Shown here piece by piece: positions 34,041 through 42,849 of a stretch of 64,000 bases of DNA (positions within the stretch are counted from its first letter, which is position 1; the number at the start of each line of letters is the position of its first letter). Source of the DNA: an uncultured Dehalococcoidia bacterium (GTDB lineage: Bacteria > Chloroflexota > Dehalococcoidia > Lucifugimonadales > CAJWER01); the NCBI GenBank assembly GCA_958296115.1, contig OY282442.1, forward strand, positions 406,001 to 470,000. Direction: 5' to 3'. The notes under the pieces were generated by a model. That model was not told the origin of the DNA and did no database searches. It was given only the letters and a program-made list of their open reading frames with translations. A program made the position numbers and the translations under genes.

Positions 34041-35123
34041 CTAACGCCCGCGCTGTCCCCTCTGCCTGATAGCGTGGTCTATCAGAGCCAAGGCCATCAT
34101 CGCCTCGACCATCGGGACCGCGCGCGGCAACACGCAGGGGTCATGCCGGCCCCGGCCTTGCAGGGTCGCCGGGTTGCCTTCGACGTCGACCGTCTCCTGG
34201 GGCCGCATGATGGTCGCCACGGGCTTGAAGGCCGCCCGTATCACGATGTTCTCGCCAATCGAAATGCCGCCCTGAACGCCGCCGGAGTGGTTCGTCCGCG
34301 TCCTGACCCGGCCGCCCTCGTTGTAGAACGGGTCGTTGTGCTGCGATCCAGTCATCGTGACGCCCCCAAAACCAGACCCTATCTCGAACCCCTTGCAGGC
34401 AGGCAGCGACAGAACCGCCTTCGCCAGATCCGCCTCCAGCTTGTCGAACACCGGCTCGCCCCAACCCGGCGGCGCTCCGCGGGCGACCGCCTCTACCACC
34501 CCCCCCAGCGTGTCGCCGTCTTTGCGCGCCCGCTCGATCAGCTCGATCATCCGCGCGGCCATGTCCGCGTCCGGGCAGCGGACGATGTTCGCCTCCACCT
34601 CATCCCGGGACACTGCGTCCGGGTCCACGTCCGCGCATAGCTCCCACACCCGCTTCACGTACCCTACTATCTCCACGCCGTAGTCCCGGGCAAGCAGCTT
34701 GTTGGCTATTGCCGCCGCCGCGACCCGGCCGATCGTCTCCCTAGCGCTGGCGCGGCCCCCGCCCTTCCAATTCCGGATCCCGTACTTGGCCTGGTACGAG
34801 TAGTCCGCGTGAGAGGGGCGGAACTTGGTCCTCATGTGCTCGTAGTCCTTGCCGCGGGCGTCCTCGTTCCAGACGCCGATCAGTATCGGCGTCCCCAAAG
34901 TGCGACCCTCGAACACGCCGGACAGAATCTCCGCCCTGTCGGACTCCTTGCGCTGGCTCACGATGCGGCTCTGACCAGGACGCCTCCGGTCCAGCCAGGG
35001 CTGGATGTCCTCCACGCTCAGCTCCAAGCCGGGCGGACAGCCATCCACCACCACGCCGACAGCGTCGCCGTGGGACTCGCCCCACGTGGTAACTCGGAAC
35101 GCATGTCCAAACGTATTTCCCAC
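34041..35123 (-). CDS. aroC: chorismate synthase
   Basis: A 360-residue enzyme from GTG 35123. It converts 5-enolpyruvylshikimate-3-phosphate to chorismate, the last shared step of aromatic amino acid and quinone-ring synthesis, and needs reduced FMN. Signatures: [19 protein letters not shown] at residues 16-34, the [16 protein letters not shown] segment near 47, [26 protein letters not shown] near 105, and [16 protein letters not shown] near 245. It stands apart from other aro genes, with structured element B at its 3' side and the MFS genes diverging upstream. Confidence 0.95.
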   Translation of the reverse strand: MGNTFGHAFRVTTWGESHGDAVGVVVDGCPPGLELSVEDIQPWLDRRRPGQSRIVSQRKESDRAEILSGVFEGRTLGTPILIGVWNEDARGKDYEHMRTKFRPSHADYSYQAKYGIRNWKGGGRASARETIGRVAAAAIANKLLARDYGVEIVGYVKRVWELCADVDPDAVSRDEVEANIVRCPDADMAARMIELIERARKDGDTLGGVVEAVARGAPPGWGEPVFDKLEADLAKAVLSLPACKGFEIGSGFGGVTMTGSQHNDPFYNEGGRVRTRTNHSGGVQGGISIGENIVIRAAFKPVATIMRPQETVDVEGNPATLQGRGRHDPCVLPRAVPMVEAMMALALIDHAIRQRGQRGR

Positions 35124-35305
35124 TCACTCACCTCGCTCACTGCGGAACAGGCCAACCGCGTCTAACTCTACTCGCACAACAGGCAGGCGGACCCTCTCTA
35201 ATTGTCGCGCCGAAGCGCTCGGCTTGCCCCGCCGCGGAGACTTTTATCACGACTGGCCCTCGTGTTATCATAACGACCGTAGATAGTATCACTGCCGTGA
35301 ACAGC

Positions 35306-35381
35306 GGGCCCGGGTCGAACACCTGCGAGCACCTTTCGCTTCGGCGAATGAGCGTGGCACGCAGCCCGGGCCCCTAATTTT
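35306..35381 (+). ncRNA. candidate short structured RNA or long attenuator-like hairpin
   Basis: In the 350-bp gap between aroC and the first MFS gene, GGGCCCGGG (35306-35314) pairs perfectly with CCCGGGCCC (35365-35373). Inside, TGCG (35324-35327) can pair with CGCA (35360-35363) and TTCGC-TTCG-GCGAA (35335-35348) forms a perfect UUCG-loop hairpin. CTAATTTTG follows, so on the + strand it could end transcription. It does not contain the signal recognition particle or 6S core sequences I know. Whether it is a free RNA, a leader of the MFS gene or a terminator is not settled. Nothing else is recognised in the gap. Confidence 0.4.
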
Positions 35382-35475
35382 GCCCATAGGCATGGGATAG
35401 TCAACCCGCGAATCTTCCCTAAAATGGGGTATGTAACCCGTTGTGAACGAGGCGGCCCCAACATAGACTGATTTC

Positions 35476-36768
35476 ATGAATTCCGATTCATCGTCGCTCG
35501 AAGCGCCGCGCGTCGTTCGTCCATCCGGCCCGCCCGAGCCCTCCCTTCCCCGCAGAGCGCCCGCCTGGAGATACCCCTTCCGCGCACTCGAGAGCCGGGA
35601 CTTCGCTCGCCTCTGGCTCAGTACCATAATGATGGTCGCAGGCTACCAGATGCAGGCCATAGCCCAAGGTTACCTGGTCTACCAGATGACGGGCTCGGCG
35701 AAGATCCTCGGGCTCGTGAGCGCCGGAGCCGCCGTCCCCGTCTTGGGCTTGGCCCTCATCGGCGGGGCCATGGCGGACAGAGTGCGTCCCAAGCGGCTCA
35801 TCCAGGTAGGCCAGGCGTGCTCGACGGCATTCGCCCTGTTCGTGGCGCTCTCGATAGTAACCGGCGCCATAACCTGGATTCACCTGCTCGTCGTCGCCCT
35901 GTTGCAGGGGGCTGTCTGGTCGTTCATGGGACCAGCCCGGCAGGCCCTCATGCCTCACGTCCTCGACCGCAACAGGATAGCGAACGGCATCGCCCTGATC
36001 GCCGCGGGGATGAGCGCCCCAGCCCTCGTCGCGCCGGCGGTGGCAGGGCTGCTGTACGCCCGCATCGGCCCGGAGGGCGTATACTTCGCGGTCTCGGCCT
36101 TGGGGCTCCTTGCGGTCGTCTTCTCCACCTCGATTCGCGCCGCGGCTATGCCGAGCCAAGAGCCGCGGGGCTCGGTCCCCGCCGAGATAAAGCAGGGCCT
36201 GTCCTACATCTGGAGCAAGGACGTGGTCCGGGCGCTGCTCCTGGTCGGCTTCGTGTTCATCTTCCTGTCGGCCCCGATGCAGTACCTGCTCCCAGTCCTC
36301 ATCGTGGACGTGTACGGCCGCGAGTCCGAGGCGCTGGGGCTGCTGGCCAGCATGGCCGGCGTCGGCGCGCTCATCGGGACACTGTCCATCGCCGCGCTGC
36401 GAGAGCGCGGGCGGGGGCTGATGTTCATGGCCGCCGGAATGATCGCCGGCGTCGCCATGGTGACTATCGCCTCCATCCCCATCTACGCCCTGGCCGTCGG
36501 CGTCATGGTTGCCAGCGGACTCGGCAGCGCAGGGGTCTGGTCCCTCAACCAGATACTCGTAATGGGACAGGTCGAAGACCGCTACCGCGGCCGAGTCATG
36601 AGCATATTCATGATGAACTTCGGCCTGGCGCCCTTCGCCATACTACCCGCGGGACTCGCCGTGGACGCGGTTGGGGTCCCCCCGGTGGTCGCCGGCCTCG
36701 GCGTACTCGTAATCGTATTCGCGGCGATGGTTCTCTTAACGGAGCGCCGAATCCGAAACATGCCATAG
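35476..36768 (+). CDS. MFS exporter (MFS_3/EntS-like), copy 1
   Basis: A 430-residue transporter with about 12 membrane helices. After a 35-residue cytoplasmic N-terminus come FARLWLSTIMMVAGYQMQAIAQGYLVYQMTGSA-type sequence of helix 1, GGAMADRVRPKRLI (the loop 2-3 motif), and near the end GQVEDRYRGRVMSIFMMNFG (the matching loop 8-9 region). This is the pattern of the MFS_3 group, which exports siderophores or drugs. The next gene is a paralogue in the same direction. Its 5' gap holds the hairpin candidate at 35306. Confidence 0.85.
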   Translation: MNSDSSSLEAPRVVRPSGPPEPSLPRRAPAWRYPFRALESRDFARLWLSTIMMVAGYQMQAIAQGYLVYQMTGSAKILGLVSAGAAVPVLGLALIGGAMADRVRPKRLIQVGQACSTAFALFVALSIVTGAITWIHLLVVALLQGAVWSFMGPARQALMPHVLDRNRIANGIALIAAGMSAPALVAPAVAGLLYARIGPEGVYFAVSALGLLAVVFSTSIRAAAMPSQEPRGSVPAEIKQGLSYIWSKDVVRALLLVGFVFIFLSAPMQYLLPVLIVDVYGRESEALGLLASMAGVGALIGTLSIAALRERGRGLMFMAAGMIAGVAMVTIASIPIYALAVGVMVASGLGSAGVWSLNQILVMGQVEDRYRGRVMSIFMMNFGLAPFAILPAGLAVDAVGVPPVVAGLGVLVIVFAAMVLLTERRIRNMP

Positions 36769-36931
36769 AGCCGCGTCCACAGGATTGACAGGGGGCAACG
36801 CCACGTGAAACCGAATGGTCCCGCAGCCTCCGGTTTGTGCGCCGAATGCGCGCCGGATACACTGCGGCCATGAATCCCGACGCACACGCCGCGCCGACGG
36901 GTCCCCGCCAATCTCTCACGGCAAAGACGCC

Positions 36932-38176
36932 GTGGTAAGGCAGTCCGCGCGGCGGCCGGGGGGACGGGCCGCCTTCCTCGACACCTTCGCGTCCCTGGGC
37001 AACCGCGACTACCTGCTCCTCTGGCTGGGCATGATCTGCCTGATGGGCGGCGTGCAGATGCAGATGATAGCCCGCGGCTACCTGGTCTATGACCTGACCT
37101 CCCGGCCCCTGCTGCTCGGAATCGTCAACGGCGCCTCGGCGGTTCCCATCCTGCTGCTGTCCCTTTGGGGCGGCGCTATCGCCGACCGAATGGACCGCAA
37201 GAAGATCATACAGGGCGGCCAGGCCCTGAACGCCGCCATCGCCCTCGTAGTAACCATCTTGATTGTGATCGACCAAGTCACCTGGGTGCATCTCCTGGCA
37301 GCCTCGATGATACAGGGCGGCATGTGGTCGTTCATGATGCCGGCGCGCCAAGCAATCATCCCGGAGATAGTGGGCCAGCAGAACCTGACCAACGGTCTAG
37401 CCCTGAACGCCGCAGGGATGAGCGCGATGACCCTGATCTCGCCGGCCATCGCCGGAACCCTCTACGGGGCTTTCGACGCCCAGGGGGTCTATTACGTGAT
37501 TACGGCGTTGGGACTCCTGGCAGTCCTGTTGACCAGCATGGTCCGCTACGACGGCAAGGGGCCCGCCCGCCCGAACGTTCCCATGATGACGGACATCAAG
37601 GAGGGCCTCGTACACATCGCCGGTAACCCGGTCGTCCTGCTCCTGCTGGTCATGGGGCTGGCGACAACCCTGCTGGCCATGCCCTTCCGCTTCCTAATAC
37701 CCGTCTTCGTGGTGGACATCTACGACAAGGGGCCGGAGGCGCTCGGTCTCCTGGTCAGCGCCATGGGGTTCGGCTCCCTGGCCGGCTCCATCTTCATCGC
37801 GTCCCTAGGCAGGTGGAAGCGCGGCCTCCTCCTCATCGCAGGCAGCTTCATGTCGGGCATCGGCCTCCTCCTCGTCGCCGCCTTCCCCTACTACATGGCC
37901 GCGGCGTTCATCATGCTGCTGCTCGGACTCGGGGACGCCACGCGCCGGACCTTGAACCAGACCCTCATCCTGGAGGTGGTCGAGGACCAGTACAGGGGCC
38001 GCGTCATGAGCGTGTTCATGATGAACTTCGGACTGATGCCCCTCGGCGTACTTCCCGCAGGCCTAGCCATCGAGATCTTAGGCGGACAGGCCGCCGTGGC
38101 TATCCTGGGCGCGGCCATGCTGGCCGTAGCAGCCGCCGTCATGCTGACCCAAAAGCGGCTCCGCGACTTCGAGTGA
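36932..38176 (+). CDS. MFS exporter (MFS_3/EntS-like), copy 2
   Basis: 414 residues from GTG 36932; an upstream ATG at 36815 would add 39 residues that do not look like protein of this family. The same landmarks as in copy 1 appear (GYLVYDLTSRPLLLG, GGAIADRMDRKKII, VEDQYRGRVMSVFMMNFG), so the two arose by duplication. Both are likely proton-driven exporters in the inner membrane. Tandem MFS copies may differ in substrate. No regulator of either is adjacent; a diacylglycerol kinase follows 40 bp later. Confidence 0.83.
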   Translation: MVRQSARRPGGRAAFLDTFASLGNRDYLLLWLGMICLMGGVQMQMIARGYLVYDLTSRPLLLGIVNGASAVPILLLSLWGGAIADRMDRKKIIQGGQALNAAIALVVTILIVIDQVTWVHLLAASMIQGGMWSFMMPARQAIIPEIVGQQNLTNGLALNAAGMSAMTLISPAIAGTLYGAFDAQGVYYVITALGLLAVLLTSMVRYDGKGPARPNVPMMTDIKEGLVHIAGNPVVLLLLVMGLATTLLAMPFRFLIPVFVVDIYDKGPEALGLLVSAMGFGSLAGSIFIASLGRWKRGLLLIAGSFMSGIGLLLVAAFPYYMAAAFIMLLLGLGDATRRTLNQTLILEVVEDQYRGRVMSVFMMNFGLMPLGVLPAGLAIEILGGQAAVAILGAAMLAVAAAVMLTQKRLRDFE

Positions 38177-38215
38177 TGCGTTGCATTCCGAGACGCGCTG
38201 TCCCACAATCTCATT

Positions 38216-38575
38216 ATGATGGGCAGCGCGTTCGATGTATCTCGGCTCGCCCGGGCCCTCGTGTACTCCGCCAGGGGATTCCGCGACGCCTTCATGGGCG
38301 AGCCCGCGGTCAGGCTTCACCTTGCCCTCATCCTCGTGATGACCCCGCTGGCGCTGTGGCTCGGAGACAGCGGCGTCGAACGCGCCCTGATGACCAGCTC
38401 CCTGCTCCTGATGCTCATCGTCGAGATGCTGAACAGCGCCGTCGAGGCCGCCATAGACCGCATCGGCCCCGAGCTGCACGAACTCTCCCGCAAGGCGAAG
38501 GACATCGGCGCGGCGGCCGTGGTCATCTCCATACTCACCGCCGTGATAGTCTGGACCCTGGCGCTCCTCGATTAG
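38216..38575 (+). CDS. dgkA: diacylglycerol kinase (DgkA family)
   Basis: A 119-residue membrane enzyme with three hydrophobic helices (about 34-52, 57-75, 97-117). EMLNSAVEAAIDR (near 73) and KAKDIGAAAVV (near 92) are the DgkA catalytic motifs, with Glu and Asn/Asp residues that bind metal-ATP. In Gram-positive-type organisms the homologue phosphorylates undecaprenol; in proteobacteria it makes phosphatidate. Which is used here is not decided by sequence. Two ATG codons in a row make the start uncertain by one codon. Confidence 0.9.
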   Translation: MMGSAFDVSRLARALVYSARGFRDAFMGEPAVRLHLALILVMTPLALWLGDSGVERALMTSSLLLMLIVEMLNSAVEAAIDRIGPELHELSRKAKDIGAAAVVISILTAVIVWTLALLD

Positions 38576-38641
38576 CGCGGCAGGGCCGTGTTGTGAGAAA
38601 GTATCAGCGGCGGAACGAATCGAACAGCGGAGGCGAGCCAA

Positions 38642-39064
38642 GTGCCCAAGTACATCTTCACCGAAGACGAGTGGATGCAGTTCCAGGACGAGTCCCACGG
38701 CCACACCCTCCTGGCAATTGACGGGAGCGACTACCGCTCCATCAAGATGGGCGGAATGTTGGATCGGCTGCCGGGCTCGGAGACCTACGACCGGCTGCTG
38801 GGGGTCAACGTCTTCAAGCCGGGCGGCGTGTACGAGGCCCACGCCCACCAGACGCCCATGTTCTACTACGTCATCGCCGGCGAGGGCATCATGCGCGTCG
38901 GGGACGAAGAGCGCGTGGTCGGACGCGGAGCCTGGATCTACACCCCGCCGGGCCTGAAGCACTACACCGAGAACACCGGCGACGAGGACATGGCCTACCT
39001 CTTCTTCGGAGGCAACCCCACCGACCCCGACGCAGGCTTCCACGAGCCCATAAAGGACAAGTAG
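38642..39064 (+). CDS. cupin-fold protein
   Basis: 140 residues from GTG 38642 with GGAGGCG upstream. Cupin motif 1 is GGVYEAHAHQTPMFYYVIAGEG (His ligands near 67 and 69) and motif 2 is PPGLKHYTENTGDE near 111. It would bind a metal and could be an isomerase, dioxygenase or a binding protein; nothing in the neighbourhood fixes the substrate. It stands between dgkA and the convergent inositol-phosphate synthase. Confidence 0.8.
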   Translation: MPKYIFTEDEWMQFQDESHGHTLLAIDGSDYRSIKMGGMLDRLPGSETYDRLLGVNVFKPGGVYEAHAHQTPMFYYVIAGEGIMRVGDEERVVGRGAWIYTPPGLKHYTENTGDEDMAYLFFGGNPTDPDAGFHEPIKDK

Positions 39065-39133
39065 CGCCGCCCTCCCAATCCGGCCGGCCCGTCATTCGGC
39101 GGAAGCCGGAATCCAGGCCTGACGCCGACGGCT

Positions 39134-40645
39134 CTACGCAGGCTCCCTGTAATACTCCATGCCGAGGTGGGTGATCTGGTCCTCGCCCATCAGCCACCGG
39201 AGCGTGTTCTTGAGCTTCGTCTGCTGTATGAACAGGTCGTGCTCGGGATAGACGGTCGGCGCGTGCTGCGGACTCTTGAAGTAGAAGGACAGCCACTCCT
39301 GGATACCCGCCATGCCGGCGCGCTGCGCCAGGTCCATGAACAGCGCCAGGTCGAGCGCCAAGGGCGCGGCGAGTATGGAGTCCGAGCACAGGAAGTTGAC
39401 CTTCAGCTGCATCCGGCGGCCCAGCCAGCCGAAGAGGTCTATGCTGTCCCACCCCTCCTTGTTGTCGCCGCGCGGCGGATAGTAGTTGATGCGCACCTTG
39501 TGGTACGCGTCGGAGTAGAGCTCCGGGTACACGTCCGGCTGGAGGATGTACTCCAGCACGCCGAGCTTGGACTCCTCCTTCGTCTTGAAGTTCTGCGGCT
39601 CGTCCAGCACCTCCCCGTCGCGGTTCCCAAGTATGTTCGTGGAGAACCAGCCGTCCATGCCCAGCATCCGCGCCTTCAGCATCGGCCCTATCACCGTCTT
39701 GACGAGCGTCTGGCCCGTCTTGAAGTCCTTGCCGCAGATCGGCACGCCCTCGTCCCTAGCAAGCCGCTCCAACGCAGGCACGTCAACCGTCAGGTTAGGC
39801 GCGCCGTTCACGAATGGGACCCCCTCCAGCAGCGCGGCGTAGGCGTAGATCATCGAGGGCGCGATGTTCTCGTCACTGTCGTGAAGCCCCCCCAGAAAGC
39901 TCTCGACGTCCTGGTGTATCTCAGTCTCGGTAATGAATTTCTCGGTGGACGCGCACCACACCATCACCAGCCTGTCACAATCCTTCTCGGCCTTGAACCG
40001 CCGTATGTCCTCCCGTATCGCCTCCACCGCCGCGAGCTTCGAACCCACTGTCTTCGTGTTTCCCCCCTCGATCCGCTTCACGTACTCGCTGTCGAACACT
40101 GCGGGCATCGGCGCAACTGACCTCAGGAACTCCGCTATCGGCTCCAAATCCTCGTGGCGGTCCAGCACGCCGCACTTGAGCGCCGCATCGTAAGCGTCGT
40201 CCGGGATCGGGTCCCACGCGCCGAACACGAGCTGGTCCAGACCCGCCAGCGGAACGAAGTCGCGTATCAACGGCGTCCGCGCCTCCGTGCGCTTCCCCAA
40301 CCTTATCGTCGCCATCTGCGTAAGCGAACCCACGGGCTGCCCCATACCGCGGCGAATATGCTCCACCCCCGCGACAAAGGTCGAGGAGACCGCGCCCAGC
40401 CCTACCAACATCACTCCAAGCTTCCCGCTCGCCGGCGCGATGGCTGGCGTGTCGCTCGATACGAAATCCTTCGCCTCCAAGTTGACCCCCCTCTCACGGG
40501 CGAGCGCCAGCAAACGGCCCTGCCACTGCGCCGGTATCCTCCCGGTCTTGGCCCAATGCTGCACGGTGCTCTGGCCCCTGTCCAAGAGGGCCGCCAAGGA
40601 CGACTGGCCGCCGAAACGCTCTATGATCTGCTTTGCTGTGTTCAT
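39134..40645 (-). CDS. myo-inositol-1-phosphate synthase with N-terminal HTH (carph-isopro) domain
   Basis: A 503-residue fusion. Residues 1-56 (MNTAKQIIERFGGQSSLAAL, then STVQHWAKTGRIPAQWQGRL) resemble a short Cro/YdaS-like helix-turn-helix, now called carph-isopro. From about 70 the NAD-binding strand GKLGVMLVGLGAVSSTFV begins the inositol-3-phosphate synthase domain, with PLAGLDQLVFGAWDP near 128, FVNGAPNLTVDVPALERLA near 285, and KDFKTGQTLVKTVI near 312. It converts glucose-6-phosphate to inositol phosphate, for compatible solutes or inositol lipids. The upstream region is AT-rich, consistent with a promoter. The DNA-binding domain suggests it may also bind DNA. Confidence 0.88.
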   Translation of the reverse strand: MNTAKQIIERFGGQSSLAALLDRGQSTVQHWAKTGRIPAQWQGRLLALARERGVNLEAKDFVSSDTPAIAPASGKLGVMLVGLGAVSSTFVAGVEHIRRGMGQPVGSLTQMATIRLGKRTEARTPLIRDFVPLAGLDQLVFGAWDPIPDDAYDAALKCGVLDRHEDLEPIAEFLRSVAPMPAVFDSEYVKRIEGGNTKTVGSKLAAVEAIREDIRRFKAEKDCDRLVMVWCASTEKFITETEIHQDVESFLGGLHDSDENIAPSMIYAYAALLEGVPFVNGAPNLTVDVPALERLARDEGVPICGKDFKTGQTLVKTVIGPMLKARMLGMDGWFSTNILGNRDGEVLDEPQNFKTKEESKLGVLEYILQPDVYPELYSDAYHKVRINYYPPRGDNKEGWDSIDLFGWLGRRMQLKVNFLCSDSILAAPLALDLALFMDLAQRAGMAGIQEWLSFYFKSPQHAPTVYPEHDLFIQQTKLKNTLRWLMGEDQITHLGMEYYREPA

Positions 40646-40738
40646 GATGGCTATATAGTACCAATAATTTCGTTATGATGTCAACCCAAATCCACGACCG
40701 CCGACATTGCCATGAAAAAAATAGATCTCGGAGCGCCT

Positions 40739-40774
40739 TATCCCCTCTCCCTTGACGGGAGAGGGTGATTTAGG
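40739..40774. repeat. short palindromic repeat (CCCTCTCCC/GGGAGAGGG type)
   Basis: TATCCCCTCTCCCTTGACGG plus GAGAGGGTGATTTAGG, with arms CCCTCTCCC/GGGAGAGGG. It lies in the 143-bp gap between the inositol-phosphate synthase promoter and the end of the threonine dehydrogenase gene, so between diverging/adjacent leftward genes. Confidence 0.65.
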
Positions 40775-40788
40775 ACGCCCCCACGTCA

Positions 40789-41754
40789 TCAGACGGCAGG
40801 CGCCGCCCCCAGCTTGCGGCCCAGGTTCTCGAGCATGTCGTCCACCATCGCGTCCAGGTCGTACCTGGGGGCCCAGCCCCACTCCTCTCTCGCAACCGTG
40901 TCGTCCAGCTTGTCGGGCCACGAATCGGCTATGCCTTGCCGCAGCTCGTCTACCTGGTAGGCGATCTCGAAGCCGGGGATCCGCTCCCTGATAGCCGCGG
41001 CCAGCTCCGAGGGGGTGAAGCTCATGGCGTTGACGTTGAAGTCGGCATGGTGTTTCAGGAGACTGCCATCCGCCTCGGCCACGGACATCAAGGCGGAGAT
41101 GGCGTCCGGCATGTACATCATGGGCAGCCGCGTCTCTGGCGAGAGGAAGCAGGTGTAACGCCCCTCGCGTATCGCGCCGTAGAATATCGCCACCGCGTAG
41201 TCGGTCGTGCCGGCCGTAGGCTCGACCTTCCAGCTAATGATCCCCGGCAGCCTGACCCCCCTCACGTCCAAGCCGAGCTTCGTCGAATAGTAGTTGCCCA
41301 TCAGCTCGGAGAACACCTTGGAGATGCCGTACACGGTGTTAGGCTTCTGCACGGTGTCGTTAGGGGTGTTGTCGCTGGGCGTCTCCGGCCCGAATGCGGC
41401 GATGGAGCTCGGCGCGACGACCATATCCAGCCGATTCGCCACGCCCGCTTCCAGCACGTTGTTCATTCCGTTGAAATTGACGTCGTAGGCGTCCCGGCGG
41501 TTCCGCTCTGCGAGCGCGGACAGCACCGACGCGAGATGGAAGACAGTATCGACGCGGCATTCCTTGATGGCGTCGTCAACCTGGCTGTACTTCGTAACGT
41601 CTACGTATGCGCAGGGGCCGGCGCTGACCTCTTCCGGCAGGGGGCTGACGTGTCCAGTCGCGATGACGTTCTCGCTGCCGTACCTGGCCCGCAGCGCGGG
41701 TACGAGCTCGGACCCGATCTGGCCGCCGGCGCCGGTCACCAGTATCCTCTTCAT
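40789..41754 (-). CDS. L-threonine 3-dehydrogenase, SDR type
   Basis: A 321-residue extended SDR. The dinucleotide motif VTGAGGQIGSELV lies at residues 5-17, the catalytic YGISK near 143, and the downstream LPGIISWKVEPTAGTTDYAV-type stretch with YTCFLSPETRLPMMYMPDA near 200 is the pattern of SDR-type threonine dehydrogenases. It would oxidise threonine to 2-amino-3-ketobutyrate with NAD+. No KBL lyase is adjacent. It diverges from the sugar epimerase gene across 178 bp. Confidence 0.8.
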   Translation of the reverse strand: MKRILVTGAGGQIGSELVPALRARYGSENVIATGHVSPLPEEVSAGPCAYVDVTKYSQVDDAIKECRVDTVFHLASVLSALAERNRRDAYDVNFNGMNNVLEAGVANRLDMVVAPSSIAAFGPETPSDNTPNDTVQKPNTVYGISKVFSELMGNYYSTKLGLDVRGVRLPGIISWKVEPTAGTTDYAVAIFYGAIREGRYTCFLSPETRLPMMYMPDAISALMSVAEADGSLLKHHADFNVNAMSFTPSELAAAIRERIPGFEIAYQVDELRQGIADSWPDKLDDTVAREEWGWAPRYDLDAMVDDMLENLGRKLGAAPAV

Positions 41755-41932
41755 CTCACTCTCCGTTCACTATCGAGCCGACGGTCAATCGCCGCGGGAA
41801 CCCAAGTCTATCACGCTAGGGTCCATATATGACCTGACCGGCGAGACAGCTTCCGCGCCCAATATGCTTGTGAAGAGGACAGGGCAGCCTTATACTGGCT
41901 TGGACGATTGCAGGTGAGAGGAGACGCCAAGC

Positions 41933-42841
41933 ATGAGATGCGTCGTTACCGGGGGATGCGGATTCATCGGGTCCCACCTCGTTGACGCCCTCGTCGCCCG
42001 CGGGGACGAGGTAATCGTCGTAGATGACATGTCGACTGGCAGCAATGCCAACCTCCGCGAGGGCGTCCGCCTTGCCGAAGGCTCCGTCCTCGACGCCGGC
42101 CTCCTGCGCTCGGCGATGGAAGGCGCGGATTGCGTCTTCCACCTGGCCGCCTGGGCCCGCGTCGCACGCTCCATAGAAGACCCTGTCGGAACCCACAACG
42201 TGAACGTCCTCGGCGCTCTGAACGCGCTCGACGCGGCGCGGAAGAGCGGGTCCCCCCGCATAGTGTACATATCGTCCTCCAGCGTCTATGGCGACCAGCG
42301 GACTCACCTCATGCAGGAGGACATGACGCCCAACCCGCTGTCGCCCTACGCGCTGCAGAAGCTGGCCGGGGAGCAGTACTGCACCCTGTACGCCCGCTTG
42401 TTCGGCCTCACGATAGCGTCCCTGCGCTACTTCAACGTCTATGGCCCCAGGCAGGCGGTCGACGGGCCATACACAATGGTGATGGGGCGCTTTCAGCGTC
42501 AACGGGACGCCGGGGAGCCGCTCTCTGTATATGGGGACGGCGCGCAGACGCGGTCCTATACCTACGTAGGCGACGCCGTGAACGCCACCATTCTGGCCGG
42601 TACGAAAGAGCTTCCCGCCGGCAAGAATGTCATCCTCAACATCGGCACGCGGGAGGAGACTTCCGTGATGGAGCTCGCCCGGCTCATCGGCGGAGAGGTG
42701 CAGAACATACACCCGAACCCGCGCGGCGCCTTCGAGGAGAGACGGAAGACCGCCGACTATTCGAGGGCGAAGGCCGCGCTGGGCTGGGAGCCGACAGTCT
42801 CGCTCCGCGAAGGCTTCGCGTTGACCTACCCGCCCCGGTAG
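41933..42841 (+). CDS. NAD-dependent sugar epimerase/dehydratase (GalE-like)
   Basis: A 302-residue extended SDR. VTGGCGFIGSHLVDALVARG at residues 5-24 is the NAD site, SSSSVYG near 118 and YALQKLAGE near 143 hold the Ser-Tyr-Lys catalytic residues, and RYFNVYGPRQ is the nucleotide-sugar region. GAGAGGAG precedes the ATG. The substrate may be UDP-glucose/galactose or a related nucleotide sugar. It is followed 8 bp later by otsB in the same direction, which may point to a shared sugar metabolism transcript. Confidence 0.85.
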   Translation: MRCVVTGGCGFIGSHLVDALVARGDEVIVVDDMSTGSNANLREGVRLAEGSVLDAGLLRSAMEGADCVFHLAAWARVARSIEDPVGTHNVNVLGALNALDAARKSGSPRIVYISSSSVYGDQRTHLMQEDMTPNPLSPYALQKLAGEQYCTLYARLFGLTIASLRYFNVYGPRQAVDGPYTMVMGRFQRQRDAGEPLSVYGDGAQTRSYTYVGDAVNATILAGTKELPAGKNVILNIGTREETSVMELARLIGGEVQNIHPNPRGAFEERRKTADYSRAKAALGWEPTVSLREGFALTYPPR

Positions 42842-42849
42842 AAGAGCAG

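Noticed and set aside
35306-35381. Signal recognition particle RNA or 6S RNA
   Set aside because: The conserved SRP loop (GGTCAGG...GGAAGCAGCC type) is absent and the size and internal bulge of 6S RNA are not seen.
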